Shown here: one piece after another, positions 27,558 to 37,996 of the stretch
Position numbering within the stretch: position 1 is the first letter of the stretch
How the letters are laid out: each line of letters starts with the position of its first letter
Assembly (NCBI RefSeq): GCF_000165485.1
Contig: NC_014623.1
Span: 8,760,893-8,824,892 of the forward strand
Direction of reading: 5' to 3'
DNA length: 64,000 nt
Source: Stigmatella aurantiaca DW4/3-1
GTDB lineage: Bacteria; Myxococcota; Myxococcia; Myxococcales; Myxococcaceae
Program-made: the position numbers and the translations under genes
The notes under the pieces: generated by a model
What the model saw: only the letters and a program-made list of their open reading frames with translations
The model's database searches: none
What the model was told of the DNA's origin: nothing

Positions 27558-27911
27558 TCAGGGAACGGGCGCGGCGGGCGCACCACCCGGGGTGACGGGG
27601 ATGACCTCCTCGCGCACCACGCCCGAGCCCTCGTCGAACTCCAGGTGCAGCAGCTTGCCCTTCTCCTCGGCCAGGCCGAAGCGCAGCCGCCAGTAGTTGG
27701 GGCGCACCTCGGTGGCCTCGCGGCCCTCGGCCAGCGCATAGCCGTGGCTGCGCGCGTACTCCTCGCCCGCCTGAATCACCTCGCGCTGCCCCAGCTCCGC
27801 CTGAACAGTGGGCGAGGCAGGGGGTTGGGGCCTTCGCCCGGTGGGAGGGGTGGCACACGCCCCAGTCAGGAGCGCGGCCGTCATCAACAGGAAGGTGCGG
27901 GGAGGGGTCAT
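27558..27911 (-). CDS. small lipoprotein of unknown function
   Basis: 117 residues. The signal peptide ends in LLTGAC, then a Pro-rich spacer and a compact domain (REVIQAGEEYARSHGYALAE..EVRPNYWRLRFGL) with a Pro/Ala tail. The layout of helix then strands resembles the small lipoprotein at 2258-2626, which also has YxC/Y and WKVRLD-like strands; the similarity is weak. The ATG at 27911 starts 33 bases behind the clpP stop. Confidence 0.6.
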   Translation of the reverse strand: MTPPRTFLLMTAALLTGACATPPTGRRPQPPASPTVQAELGQREVIQAGEEYARSHGYALAEGREATEVRPNYWRLRFGLAEEKGKLLHLEFDEGSGVVREEVIPVTPGGAPAAPVP

Positions 27912-27943
27912 GCCCTTACCTTGGGCATCCTCCGGGCTTCCGC

Positions 27944-28546
<603 letters not shown>

Positions 28547-28644
28547 GGTTTTTCTACCCTAACTCCCCTCCTGCCCGCATGCCCGCCTGTTCTTCGCCGA
28601 GCGTGTGCTGCGTTACGATTCGGACGCCTGCCCCCCCGAACGCC

Positions 28645-29331
28645 ATGAACGCCTCCGAAATCGACGCCATCCTCACGGCCACCCTGGCCGACAAGCAGCT
28701 CACCCGCTCCGAGCGGCGCGCGCTGCAAGCCGTGCTGGACGACAGGCGGGCGAGCGAGGCCGTGCTGGCCCTCTTCCGCTCGCGGGCCTTCAGCCTGGCC
28801 CGGGACTCGGTGACGGACCCGCGCGCCCGCCAGGTCATCTCCTGGCTGGAGGAGACGCTCCAGGCCCTGCTCCCCACCCAGGCCGTGCCGGAGACATCGC
28901 GCATGGAAGCGCACTTTTCCCCCGGTGAGGGGCCCCTGCGCGCCATCATCCGGCTCATCACGGAGGCCCGGGGCTCCATCGACGTGTGTGTCTTCACCGT
29001 GACGGATGACCGGCTGACCCGGGCCCTGCTCGACGCCCACCGGCGCGGCCTGCGCATGCGCGTGGTGAGCGACGACAACAAGGCGCTGGACCCAGGCTCG
29101 GACATGCACCGCCTGATGGACGCGGGCATCCCGGTCCGGCTCGACCGGACCGAGGCCCACATGCACCACAAGTTCGCCCTCTTCGACCGGCTGCGGCTGC
29201 TCACCGGCAGCTACAACTGGACGCGCTCCGCCGCGGACGTGAACCACGAGAACGTCCTCATCTCGGACGACCTGCGGCTCGTCCAACCCTTCTGCCGCGC
29301 CTTCGACGATCTCTGGGCTTCCCTGGCGTAG
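28645..29331 (+). CDS. phospholipase D-like protein with a single HKD motif
   Basis: 228 residues. The C-terminal half is one PLD domain (MHHKFALFDRLRLLTGSYNWT, about 170-190), like Nuc-type nucleases and mitochondrial cardiolipin hydrolase, which need a homodimer to complete the active site. The first 90 residues are a helical domain I do not recognise. No signal peptide, so it should be cytosolic. Nuclease or phosphodiesterase is the likely activity. Confidence 0.78.
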   Translation: MNASEIDAILTATLADKQLTRSERRALQAVLDDRRASEAVLALFRSRAFSLARDSVTDPRARQVISWLEETLQALLPTQAVPETSRMEAHFSPGEGPLRAIIRLITEARGSIDVCVFTVTDDRLTRALLDAHRRGLRMRVVSDDNKALDPGSDMHRLMDAGIPVRLDRTEAHMHHKFALFDRLRLLTGSYNWTRSAADVNHENVLISDDLRLVQPFCRAFDDLWASLA

Positions 29332-29359
29332 GCTCCCATCCGCGGGGTAGGAGACGGGC

Positions 29360-30757
29360 CTACAGGTTGCCCGTCATCTTCTCCGGGCGGACCCACTGGT
29401 CGAACTGCTCGGCGGTGACCAGACCCAGCTCCACCGCCACCTCCTTCAGGGTCTTGCCCTGCTTGTGCGCGGTCTTGGCGATCTTCGCCGCGTTGTCGTA
29501 GCCGATGTGGGGGTTGAGCGCCGTCACCAGCATCAGCGAGCGCTCCAGGTTCTCCTTGAGCCGCGGCAGGTTGGGCTCGATGCCCACGGCGCAGTGGAGG
29601 CGGAAGCTGCGCATCCCGTCCGCCAGCAGCCGGCAGCTCTGGAGGAAGTTCTGGATGATGAGCGGCTTGAACACGTTCAGCTCGAAGTTGCCCGAGGCCC
29701 CGCCCAGGCCAATGGCCACGTCGTTGCCGAGCACCTGCGCGCTGAGCATGGTGAGCGCCTCGGACTGCGTGGGGTTCACCTTGCCGGGCATGATGGAGCT
29801 GCCGGGCTCGTTCTCCGGAATCGTCAGCTCGCCGATGCCCGAGCGGGGGCCAGAGGCCAGCCACCGCACGTCGTTGGCGATCTTGAACAGCGCCGCCGCC
29901 AGCCCCTTGAGCGCCCCGTGCGCATGCACCAGCGCGTCATTGGCCGCCAGCGCCTCGAACTTGTTGGGCGCCGTCACGAACGCATGCCCCGTCAGCCGGG
30001 CGATCTCCTTCGCCACCTGCTCCGCGTAGCCCTTGGGCGCGTTCAGGCCCGTGCCCACCGCCGTGCCGCCCAGCGCCAGCTCGTACAGGTGCGCCAGCGT
30101 GCGCTCGATGTGCGCCCCCGCGTGGTGCAGCTGCGCCACGTACCCGCTGAACTCCTGGCCCAGCGTCAGCGGCGTGGCGTCCTGGAGGTGCGTGCGGCCG
30201 ATCTTCACCACCTCCTTGAAGGCCTCGGCCTTCTGCGCCAGCACGTCCTTGAGCGCCTTCAGCTCGGGCAGCACGTGCTCCACCACCGCCTCCACCGCCG
30301 CCACGCTCATGGCGGTGGGGAACACGTCGTTGGAGCTCTGCCCCTTGTTCACATCGTCGTTGGGGTGCACCTTGCGCGACTCGCCCCGCTCGCCGCCCAG
30401 CAGCTCCGAGGCCCGGTTGGCCAGCACCTCGTTGCAGTTCATGTTCGTCTGCGTGCCGCTGCCCGTCTGCCACACCAGCAGCGGGAACTCCTCGTCGTGC
30501 TTGCCCTCCAGCACCTCGTCCGCCGCCTTCACGATGGCGTCCGCCTTCTCCGCGGACAGGGAGCCGTTGGCCTTGTTGACCAGGGCGGCCGCCTTCTTCA
30601 CGCGCACCAGCGCGTAGATGAGCGCCAGGGGCATGCGCTCCGAGGAGATGGCGAAGTTCTGGCGGCTGCGCTGCGTCTGGGCACCCCACAGACGATCGGC
30701 CGGGACTTCAATGGGACCAAACGTGTCCTTCTCGATGCGAACGTTCTTCGTGCTCAC
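29360..30757 (-). CDS. fumC: class II fumarate hydratase
   Basis: 465 residues. The family signature [13 protein letters not shown] is intact, as are [25 protein letters not shown] and [16 protein letters not shown] around the active site. It interconverts fumarate and malate in the TCA cycle. The start is a GTG at 30757 with AGGAG 8 bases upstream; the upstream open frame has no homology. Confidence 0.95.
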   Translation of the reverse strand: MSTKNVRIEKDTFGPIEVPADRLWGAQTQRSRQNFAISSERMPLALIYALVRVKKAAALVNKANGSLSAEKADAIVKAADEVLEGKHDEEFPLLVWQTGSGTQTNMNCNEVLANRASELLGGERGESRKVHPNDDVNKGQSSNDVFPTAMSVAAVEAVVEHVLPELKALKDVLAQKAEAFKEVVKIGRTHLQDATPLTLGQEFSGYVAQLHHAGAHIERTLAHLYELALGGTAVGTGLNAPKGYAEQVAKEIARLTGHAFVTAPNKFEALAANDALVHAHGALKGLAAALFKIANDVRWLASGPRSGIGELTIPENEPGSSIMPGKVNPTQSEALTMLSAQVLGNDVAIGLGGASGNFELNVFKPLIIQNFLQSCRLLADGMRSFRLHCAVGIEPNLPRLKENLERSLMLVTALNPHIGYDNAAKIAKTAHKQGKTLKEVAVELGLVTAEQFDQWVRPEKMTGNL

Positions 30758-30989
30758 GGAGTCTTCTCCTCGATAACGGTGGACTCGACCGCTGGACTCA
30801 ACCGATGGGCTCACGGGGCCGCTCCCCTGCCAGGGAGCCCCCGCTGCGCCCCTGCGCCTAGCACGGAACCCCCCCGGTTTCCTGGCTCCTGGCAGCACAA
30901 TCTTTCTTCATGAAGGAGAAATCCCCCCGAAAGACTCCCGGCCTTTCATGGAGAAGCTGAACCCTTGGCTTCTATCAGGAGGTGTCCGG

Positions 30990-31616
30990 ATGCTCGAGAA
31001 GCTGATGCCCAGGTCCGACGAGTTCTTCGATGACTTCGACGCCCAGTGCGCCGTGACCGTGGAGGGCACCCGGCTGCTGCACGCCCTGCTGAACGACTAC
31101 CGGGACGTGCCCCTGCGGGTCGAGGCGCTCACGAACGTGGAGCTCCGGGGGGACTTCGTCACCCACACCGCCCTCACCCGGCTGCACCAGCAGTTCATCA
31201 CCCCGTTCGACCGGCTGCAGATCCACTCGCTGCTGTCGCGCATCGACGACGTGCTGGACTTCACCCACGCGGCCGCCGCCCGGCTGGACTCCTACGGCAT
31301 CCAGGCCGCCCTGCCAGACGCCGCCGAGCTGGCGCGGCTGCTCGTGCTGGGCGCCGAGAAGGTGCAAGAGGTGGTGGCCTCCCTGCGCCTGCTCAAGAAG
31401 CCCAACCAGATCCTCGCCGGGTGCAAGGAGATCAAACGGTTGGCCTGGCAGGCGGACGAGGCCCTCCGCTCGGGCCTGGGGCGGCTCTTCAAGAGTGGCA
31501 TGGACCACCTCACCGTCATCAAATGGAAGGAAATCTACGACCTGCTCGACATCGCCACGGGCAAGTGCAACGAGGTGGCCAACGTCATCCAAGGTGTGGT
31601 GTTGGAGCACTCCTGA
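30990..31616 (+). CDS. PhoU-like DUF47 protein (Pit-accessory type)
   Basis: 208 residues, all helical, with the DUF47 pattern (MPRSDEFFDDFDAQ at the start, FITPFDRLQIHSLLSRIDDVLDF in the middle). Relatives often pair with Pit phosphate transporters, but none lies next to it. The ATG at 30990 has a perfect AGGAGG 7 bases upstream. Followed by a strong terminator. Confidence 0.85.
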   Translation: MLEKLMPRSDEFFDDFDAQCAVTVEGTRLLHALLNDYRDVPLRVEALTNVELRGDFVTHTALTRLHQQFITPFDRLQIHSLLSRIDDVLDFTHAAAARLDSYGIQAALPDAAELARLLVLGAEKVQEVVASLRLLKKPNQILAGCKEIKRLAWQADEALRSGLGRLFKSGMDHLTVIKWKEIYDLLDIATGKCNEVANVIQGVVLEHS

Positions 31617-31720
31617 ATTTCCAAAGCGTGGAAATCGTTTCTCCAGCAGTGCGTAACCCAGGACGGTCCCGTAAAAGGGGCCGTGCGAAAAGCACCATGC
31701 ACCGTGTCCTGATGGTGCCG

Positions 31721-31765
31721 GGCACTCGCCGGTGAAACTCCAAGGCGCCGGCGAGTGCCTATTTT
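31721..31765. terminator. rho-independent terminator
   Basis: A 12-bp perfect stem (GGCACTCGCCGG and its complement) with a 15-base loop is followed by TATTTT. It serves the DUF47 gene and faces the end of the convergent 775-residue gene. Confidence 0.75.
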
Positions 31766-31769
31766 CGAA

Positions 31770-34097
31770 TCAGCGCCTCCGCCAGTTCATCATGCGCGCC
31801 AGGAGCACGGTGCCGAAGACGAGCACCGTGAAGGCCGCGGTGTAACCGAGGAAGATGACCCAGCCGGTGGTGGTGCCCGGGATGCCCACCGAGGGGCTCA
31901 TGTCCTGGAACTGGGCGCCGGAGAAGAAGCCGCACGCCAGGCTCACCGGCAGAAAGACGAACAGGAGGATGCTCACCATCCGGTCGAACTGATCGCGCTT
32001 GTACTGATCCAGCTCGGCGGCCTGGTCCTTCATGGCCTCCACCGTCTCCTGCATGCCGTGCAGCGAGTGCCAGGCGAGGTAGCGCGCGTTGATGTCTGGA
32101 TCCTCGCTCACCCGCGTGTGCCACAGGGAGTTGGTGAACAACATCACATCCGAGCGGACGCTGCGCGCGGGGCGCAGGCTCTGCCAGCGCGAGGTGCGGT
32201 AGCGCTGCTCCACCTCGGCCATGCGCCGGCTGGTCTCGAAGGCCGAGTAGCGCTGCCCCAGGGTGAGCAGGAACAGGAGGAAGTCCCGGTCACACGCGAG
32301 CGGGCTCCGCTCCTCTTCCTCGATGAGGAACTCGATGCGCGCCCCGCCGGTGGACGTCAGCCAGTGCTCCGTCTCCCCGGCCGAATCCCGGAGCACCCGC
32401 CGGCCTTCCGCCGCGGCCTCCGACGGCAGCTTCTCCAGGGAGGGCACCGTGCCCGAGGCGAGCGCATGAAAGAGCCCCTGCATGGAGCGGGAGTCATCGA
32501 GCATGGACGAGCGCCCGCGCGAGATGCGGTAGGCGCCATACACGAGCCAACGCTCCGGCCCCAGCGGGGCGAGCCAGGGGGCCAGGCCGCGCAGGCACTC
32601 GAGTTCCCACACCGCCGCGCCCTCCACGAGCGCCGCCTGCTCCTGGGCGAGCGCGTACAGCGAGACCGCCTCCTTCCGGGACCATTCGACCCAGACGACG
32701 ACGAGCCGGTTCGGGTAGACGGAGACGCGGGCAGTGTGGAGGCCCGCGGTCTTCTCGTAATGCATCACGTCCGCCTCTTCCGTGGCGCCCAGGAAGGAGT
32801 TGACCACGGCGGGGTGGAACGCGGCGCCCCGGTCCGACAAATCACACCGGCGGAAGCCCCGGGACAGCAGCTCCGCGTCGGGGGCGGGCCCCCTCCAGAG
32901 AAACGGGCGGCCCAGGAGGGTGTGGGCCCGGAGCACGTGCACGTTGCGGCCCACGTTGAACTCGTGCCAGAGAAACTCCCACAGCTCGCGGCGGGACAGC
33001 CGGGTGCCCGAGTACGGCACGGCGACCATCGTCGCGCGGCCGATGGGGCTGGCGTAGCCGTCCGAGTACCAGGGATCCGAGTAGTCATTGGGCTGGCGCT
33101 CGAACCGCCGCCCTCCCCGGGCCCGGGGCGTTCCATCCGGCAGCCGGTCCCCCTCCAACCCATCCAGCGCGCCGGCGAGGTCCGAGAGCGTCCCCGCGCG
33201 CTCGGGGTTGAGGGAGAACGCATGCCAGGGCTTGGACTGATCGGGCCGGGCGATGTGAACGGCCATGAAGTCGAAGCCCTGGCCGTAGTGGGTGTGCTCG
33301 GTATCGCCCCGCGCGAGGAGCCGCAGCACGGTGACGTCCTGGAAGGAGGACAGAAAGAGCGCGTCCACGCGCCGCACGGGCCCGTCCTTCGCATCGCCAA
33401 AGGGGATGTCGAGTTGCACGCGCTGGGCGCGTGACAGCTCCGCGCGATAGAGGAACTCGTCCGCCTTGAGCCGCCGGGAGATGGCCAAGGGGACGAGCGC
33501 CTCGGGCAGCTTCGCCAGCTCCGCGGGGCGGTGGACGGTCTCCAGCACGCGGGCCATGAGCTCCAGCACCTCGCGGGTGGGGCGCGCCGTCTCCGAGGGC
33601 CAGAGGTTCAAGGAGGCGTAGAACACCGTGCCCAGGGCGCGCTCGTAATCCCCCACCGTCTCGGTGTGCCCCTGCTCCCACTCGCCCAGATACTCCGCGA
33701 GCGCCCCGGCCGCCTCGGGCCAGGAGCCATGCAGCAGCCGGAAGGCGGCGAGCAGGCTGGCGCAGACGACATCAATGGTGTGCACGTGAACGCGCAGCCG
33801 CAGGGGCGCGAGCCCCCCCCCGGGCTCGCCCTCGCGAAGCGCCTGGGCAAAGGCATCGAGCGCCTCGGCGGACAAGAGGACGGCGCCGGTGGTGGAGCGC
33901 ACCAAGCGGCGCGTCCACTGGGGCAGCTTCCACGCCAGCATGCGGGGGTGCGGGGGCAGCGCTTCGCTGCGCGAGCCCACGCTGATGAACAACTCCCGGG
34001 CTTCCGGCTCACTGCCGGGGGCGGGGCGCTCGGTGGTCCACTCCACCCGCGCCTCCTCCAGCAACCACTCCACCACCTGTCGCCACTTCGCATCCAT
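31770..34097 (-). CDS. large protein with C-terminal two-helix membrane hairpin
   Basis: 775 residues. About 690 soluble residues are followed by two membrane helices (ILLFVFLPVSLACGFF and VIFLGYTAAFTVLVFGTVLLA). That topology recalls CorA-type channels, but the GMN motif between the helices is absent. No enzyme signature recognised in the soluble part. The start at 34097 is an ATG with no strong ribosome site. Function unknown. Confidence 0.65.
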   Translation of the reverse strand: MDAKWRQVVEWLLEEARVEWTTERPAPGSEPEARELFISVGSRSEALPPHPRMLAWKLPQWTRRLVRSTTGAVLLSAEALDAFAQALREGEPGGGLAPLRLRVHVHTIDVVCASLLAAFRLLHGSWPEAAGALAEYLGEWEQGHTETVGDYERALGTVFYASLNLWPSETARPTREVLELMARVLETVHRPAELAKLPEALVPLAISRRLKADEFLYRAELSRAQRVQLDIPFGDAKDGPVRRVDALFLSSFQDVTVLRLLARGDTEHTHYGQGFDFMAVHIARPDQSKPWHAFSLNPERAGTLSDLAGALDGLEGDRLPDGTPRARGGRRFERQPNDYSDPWYSDGYASPIGRATMVAVPYSGTRLSRRELWEFLWHEFNVGRNVHVLRAHTLLGRPFLWRGPAPDAELLSRGFRRCDLSDRGAAFHPAVVNSFLGATEEADVMHYEKTAGLHTARVSVYPNRLVVVWVEWSRKEAVSLYALAQEQAALVEGAAVWELECLRGLAPWLAPLGPERWLVYGAYRISRGRSSMLDDSRSMQGLFHALASGTVPSLEKLPSEAAAEGRRVLRDSAGETEHWLTSTGGARIEFLIEEEERSPLACDRDFLLFLLTLGQRYSAFETSRRMAEVEQRYRTSRWQSLRPARSVRSDVMLFTNSLWHTRVSEDPDINARYLAWHSLHGMQETVEAMKDQAAELDQYKRDQFDRMVSILLFVFLPVSLACGFFSGAQFQDMSPSVGIPGTTTGWVIFLGYTAAFTVLVFGTVLLARMMNWRRR

Positions 34098-34154
34098 GGA
34101 GCGCCTTATAGGCGCAGCCGGGCACGGAATCCCGTCTGGAGACGGGGCCGCGGA

Positions 34155-34637
34155 TCAGGGCAACGTGAAGCTGCGGGCGATGCGCGCCGTGGCGTCCTGC
34201 CAAACCTTCGCGCCCTTCGGGTGGCTCCACTCGAAGCCGTAGACGGTGCCGTCCTTCTCCAGTTGCTTCAGATACAGGATGCGTCCCTGGGAATCCTCTC
34301 CGGAGAGCACCCACCACCCCTTGCCCTTGGGCTGGTAGGTGATGCGCACCTTCTGCTTGCGCCACCGCTCGACGGCGGCCTTCCGGTTCCAGGCCAGGTC
34401 CGTCTTGCTCTCGGGCGTCCCGTCGAGCTCCACCACCTGCGAGGCCCACGCCTTGAGGACGGCCTTGCCCGAGGAATCCTGGAACTCCTGGCCATCGCCG
34501 TTCGCGGACTCCCCCTGGCCCTGGAGGCCGGGAGGCACACCGATGGAGTAGCCGTAGCGGCCGTTGGCGTAGGTGTTCCAGCCGTCACTGGACGGCTCCG
34601 CGAGGACGAGCAGGGAGACCAGGGCGTAGAGGACCAT
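34155..34637 (-). CDS. secreted protein of unknown function
   Basis: 160 residues with a short signal peptide (VLYALVSLLVLAEP). The mature part (YGYSIGVPPGL, then AVERWRKQKVRITYQPKGKGWWVLSG and ATARIARSFTLP) has the layout of small periplasmic proteins whose fold ends in an ARSF-type strand. It lies 57 bases ahead of the 775-residue gene on the same strand in transcription order and could share its transcript. Confidence 0.6.
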   Translation of the reverse strand: MVLYALVSLLVLAEPSSDGWNTYANGRYGYSIGVPPGLQGQGESANGDGQEFQDSSGKAVLKAWASQVVELDGTPESKTDLAWNRKAAVERWRKQKVRITYQPKGKGWWVLSGEDSQGRILYLKQLEKDGTVYGFEWSHPKGAKVWQDATARIARSFTLP

Positions 34638-34835
34638 GGCGCCACCTTATAATGACCGGCTGCCCTCCCAGCCGAATCCTTCGAAAAAACCTCACGAAGT
34701 CTTCCAACAATCCTTGGGAAGTGCCCTGGGAGCGCGCTGTTCTGGTCTTGTGATGAACGAGCGAGCTGCGGCGGCTTGCGTTCGTCTCGCGCCGTTGCAT
34801 GTTGCGAGTACGGTTTTTTCTCAGAGAGAGGACAC

Positions 34836-35753
34836 ATGAAAGGGAGCTTCTTCAAACGCATCACGCTGTTCCTGCTGACCAACCTGGCGGTGGTGGCGGC
34901 GCTGGGCATCGTCGCCAGGCTGCTGGGCGTGGAGAGCTTCCTCGCCCGTCAGGGCGTGGGGCTGAACTTGCCTGCCCTGCTCATCATGTCGGCGGTGATG
35001 GGCTTTGCCGGCTCGATCATCTCGCTGCTCATCTCCAAGCCCATGGCCAAGTGGAGCACGGGCGCCCACGTCATCGACACGCCGCGCACGGAGGCCGAGC
35101 GGTGGCTGGTGGGCACGGTGCAGCGGCTGGCGCAGGACGCGGGCATCGGGATGCCCGAGGTGGCGGTGTACGACAGCCCGGACATGAACGCCTTCGCCAC
35201 GGGCGCGTTCCGCAACAGCGCGCTGGTGGCGGTGTCCACGGGCCTGCTCCACGGCATGGAGCGGGACGAGGTGAAGGCGGTGCTCGGCCATGAGGTGGCC
35301 CACGTGGCCAACGGAGACATGATCACGCTGTCGCTGCTGCAGGGCGTGCTCAACACCTTCGTCATCTTCCTGAGCCGGGTGGTGGGCTTCCTGGTGGACC
35401 GGTTCCTCAACCGCTCGGAGGACGGCGAGGAGAGCGCGGGCACGGGGCCGGGCTACTTCCTCACCAGCATGGTGCTGCAAATCGTCTTCGGCATTGGCGC
35501 CAGCCTCATCGTGGCCTGGTTCAGCCGCCGGCGGGAGTTCCGCGCGGACGTGGGCGGCGCGCAGCTGGTGGACCCCAACGCCATGGCGCGCGCACTGAAC
35601 CGGCTGCGCATGCAGCAGGGGGAGCCGAGCCTGCTGCCCTCCAGCATGCGCGCCTTCGGCATCCGCGGGGAGGGCATGATGGCCCTCTTCGCCAGCCACC
35701 CGCCGCTCGAGCAGCGCATCCAGCGCCTGGTCGACGGCAGCTGGCGGAACTGA
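34836..35753 (+). CDS. htpX: membrane zinc metalloprotease of the M48 family (HtpX)
   Basis: 305 residues. The zinc motif is HEVAH near 148-152, with the third ligand Glu in [11 protein letters not shown]. Four hydrophobic segments (two N-terminal, two flanking the [10 protein letters not shown] region) give the HtpX topology. It degrades misfolded inner-membrane proteins. The ATG at 34836 has GAGAGG upstream. Confidence 0.93.
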   Translation: MKGSFFKRITLFLLTNLAVVAALGIVARLLGVESFLARQGVGLNLPALLIMSAVMGFAGSIISLLISKPMAKWSTGAHVIDTPRTEAERWLVGTVQRLAQDAGIGMPEVAVYDSPDMNAFATGAFRNSALVAVSTGLLHGMERDEVKAVLGHEVAHVANGDMITLSLLQGVLNTFVIFLSRVVGFLVDRFLNRSEDGEESAGTGPGYFLTSMVLQIVFGIGASLIVAWFSRRREFRADVGGAQLVDPNAMARALNRLRMQQGEPSLLPSSMRAFGIRGEGMMALFASHPPLEQRIQRLVDGSWRN

Positions 35754-35769
35754 GCAGGCGCTCTGTTCA

Positions 35770-35800
35770 CGTGCCCGGGGCTCCACGCCCCCCGGGCACG
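35770..35800. terminator. bidirectional hairpin terminator
   Basis: An 11-bp perfect stem (CGTGCCCGGGG and its complement) with a 9-base loop lies between the convergent htpX and glycosyltransferase genes. Confidence 0.55.
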
Positions 35801-35828
35801 CGCGATCCAGGGTCGCGCTTTGTCTCTG

Positions 35829-37130
35829 CTACGTCTTCGCTTTTTCTTTGAGCACCTGCATCCCCGCGATCCGGCAATCGCTCTCCTTGGTGGCGGGGGC
35901 CTTCCAGTTGACGTGCTTCATCGGGAAGGAACCGTATGCTGCCACCCAAGCCCAGAAGCCCTGGTGTTGCACGATGTCATCGCGCCAGATGGCCGCGGTC
36001 CTCGCGTGCACTCCAAACTCCGCTTGTTTGGCCTTCCTGTTCTTGGGATCGACGCGGTTGAGCTCGTCGACTTCGGGCACCAGCCTGGAGAGATTCACCG
36101 CCGGAAGCTGGGCCCACGGCCTGTTCAGCGACAGCAGATACATCGTGTCTCGAATCAGGTTGGGCCCCGAGAGGTCCAGCACGGATCCGGTGATCACCTT
36201 CTGCCGGTAGACAGCCAGGACCCCCTTGGGATCGATCTCCCCCTTGGCCTTGCCATTCTTCAAGAGAACAATGTCGTAGGCGAGGCGGATCGTCTGGCGA
36301 AGGGATTGGATAAACCGGCTCCCCGCATGTGACGCCACGATGTTGTTCATCACATAGAAACATCGCTGGCCATGTGCCTCGACCCGGATGTTCTTCCGGC
36401 CCGCCCAGTCGTTGCCGGTGTAGGGCTTCTGCGTCTCATCCTTGTCGTCCTCGATGGCGACGAGGGCATGGTCCTGCTCGACGGTCAATTCACCCAGGGG
36501 ACCCGTCAACTGGAGGTCAACGTCCAGATAGACGCCGCCAAAGTTATACAAAATCTCGTAGCGCAGGATGTCGGATGCGGCGGCGAAGAACATCCCGCGA
36601 TCTCGCAACTCCAGATCGTAGAGGTCCCGATTCATCCAGTCCATCTGGCCCGGCAGGAACGCGTGCTTCCGGAGGTTGCACAGCTTCACGCGGCCCTTGT
36701 TTTTCGCCTCCAAGGTCCGCAAGGGCTGAAGCGCCGCCTGGGTCTTCTTGATGAGTTCGAGGGCCTTCTTCAATTTCTCGTCGGCACTCTTGTTTCGACT
36801 CAGAAACCGCAGGTTGTGGATGTCGAGACCTGGCGCGGCATTGTTGCGCAGTTCGCTCCCTGGCTCCACGCTCTGGTCGAAGACACTCCGCGCGCTCTTG
36901 GGATCCTCCTTCTCCCCCTTGCCCATCTCCTTGCGGGTCTCGCCGTTGAATACGTGGGCATCGTCCCACCAGATCCAGACGTCGTAATCCGTGTTATTCA
37001 GCCAAGACTGGATCCCATCCAGCCCCTTCAATCCCTTGGCGCTCTCCATCCCTTGCACGCCAGGCACTGGCGCGATCTGACCGCCCCCAATCCAGATGCA
37101 ATGGATGATTTTCGGTATTTTCTTGGGCAT
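35829..37130 (-). CDS. clostridial-toxin-type glycosyltransferase (DxD, GT-A fold)
   Basis: 433 residues. The start KIPKIIHCIWIGG and the core AAASDILRYEILYNFGG-VYLDVDLQL match the sugar-nucleotide site of large clostridial toxins and related effectors, with DVD as the metal-binding DxD. The C-terminal part has conserved SGPNLIRDT and HQGFWAW-like segments. No signal peptide and no toxin translocation domain, so it is a stand-alone catalytic module. Codon use and GC are lower than the neighbours, suggesting transfer. It could glycosylate a protein target or a cell-surface glycan; the acceptor is unknown. Confidence 0.8.
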   Translation of the reverse strand: MPKKIPKIIHCIWIGGGQIAPVPGVQGMESAKGLKGLDGIQSWLNNTDYDVWIWWDDAHVFNGETRKEMGKGEKEDPKSARSVFDQSVEPGSELRNNAAPGLDIHNLRFLSRNKSADEKLKKALELIKKTQAALQPLRTLEAKNKGRVKLCNLRKHAFLPGQMDWMNRDLYDLELRDRGMFFAAASDILRYEILYNFGGVYLDVDLQLTGPLGELTVEQDHALVAIEDDKDETQKPYTGNDWAGRKNIRVEAHGQRCFYVMNNIVASHAGSRFIQSLRQTIRLAYDIVLLKNGKAKGEIDPKGVLAVYRQKVITGSVLDLSGPNLIRDTMYLLSLNRPWAQLPAVNLSRLVPEVDELNRVDPKNRKAKQAEFGVHARTAAIWRDDIVQHQGFWAWVAAYGSFPMKHVNWKAPATKESDCRIAGMQVLKEKAKT

Positions 37131-37310
37131 CTTGAAATTTTAAATGAACCGTTCCAAGGGAGCAACTCCGGGAAAAAGGTGCTGGAGGGCGGTGGGCGGG
37201 GCGCACCTGACACGTGACTTCCAGAGCTTCCTCGACCACGGTGGTCAAGGCGGACGCGTTGGCCGTCAGGGGATGGCCCAGCACCACCGGATGAACTTCC
37301 TGCCTCTCGG

Positions 37311-37808
37311 CTAGCCCTTCGTGTCCGTGGGCTCCTGAGGGCACCAGGGGCATGCGGGCGGACAATCCGTGGGGCACCACACCGGCTCGCCCGGGGAGCA
37401 GATGCCGTTCCCACACGTGGGGCCGCCGCAGTCCGAGGGACACGACGCCGCCGTCTCCCCCCCGTTGCAGGAGCCGTCTCCGCACCAGGTGGTGGGCTGA
37501 CAGTCGGAGGGACACGTCGCGCTCGTCTCCCCATTGTTGCAACTGCCGTCTCCACAGAAGGGCGGCGGCGCGCAGTCCTCCGGACAGTTGAAGATGTTCT
37601 CCCCATGAGCGGAGTCACAGAACTGGTCGCCACAGATGGAGAAGCAAGGCTCGCACACCGGCCCCGTGGGCGGCCCACAAGGGCAGTTGTTGAGCTCGGA
37701 CGCACTTCGTGCGGTATCCGCCACGCCGGCGTCATCCGGCAGCGCGCCACACGCGGAGAAGAGCACCAGAGACAACCCTGCCACGAGAACCCTGCGACGA
37801 GACTCCAT
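37311..37808 (-). CDS. Cys-rich repeat lipoprotein
   Basis: 165 residues. The signal peptide ends in LVLFSAC (lipobox). Four repeats of about 20-25 residues follow with the pattern CGDGxCNxGExxxxCPxDC (CGDQFCDSAHGENIFNC, CGDGSCNNGETSATC, CGDGSCNGGETAASC, CGNGICSPGEPVWC), probably calcium- or disulfide-stabilised surface modules common in myxobacteria. GGAG precedes the ATG at 37808. Divergent from the M23 peptidase gene. Confidence 0.7.
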   Translation of the reverse strand: MESRRRVLVAGLSLVLFSACGALPDDAGVADTARSASELNNCPCGPPTGPVCEPCFSICGDQFCDSAHGENIFNCPEDCAPPPFCGDGSCNNGETSATCPSDCQPTTWCGDGSCNGGETAASCPSDCGGPTCGNGICSPGEPVWCPTDCPPACPWCPQEPTDTKG

Positions 37809-37996
37809 GAGCGGCTCCTTGGAAATGAGGGGCTCCCACGGTAGCCCAGAATCCCGTCTCAATCACAAACGAAACCAGCATTGCGGTTCCCCAGTGCGCT
37901 TGCGGCAAGAGGCTGTTTCCCTGTAGCGTGTTTTCAATCTCGTCTCAGAAGTGTCAAACATCTCTTTTCCGTGTGCAACGGAAGATCGGGAACGCC

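Noticed and set aside
31770..34097. CorA magnesium transporter
   Set aside because: Two C-terminal helices fit, but the diagnostic GMN motif is absent and the soluble part shows no similarity.
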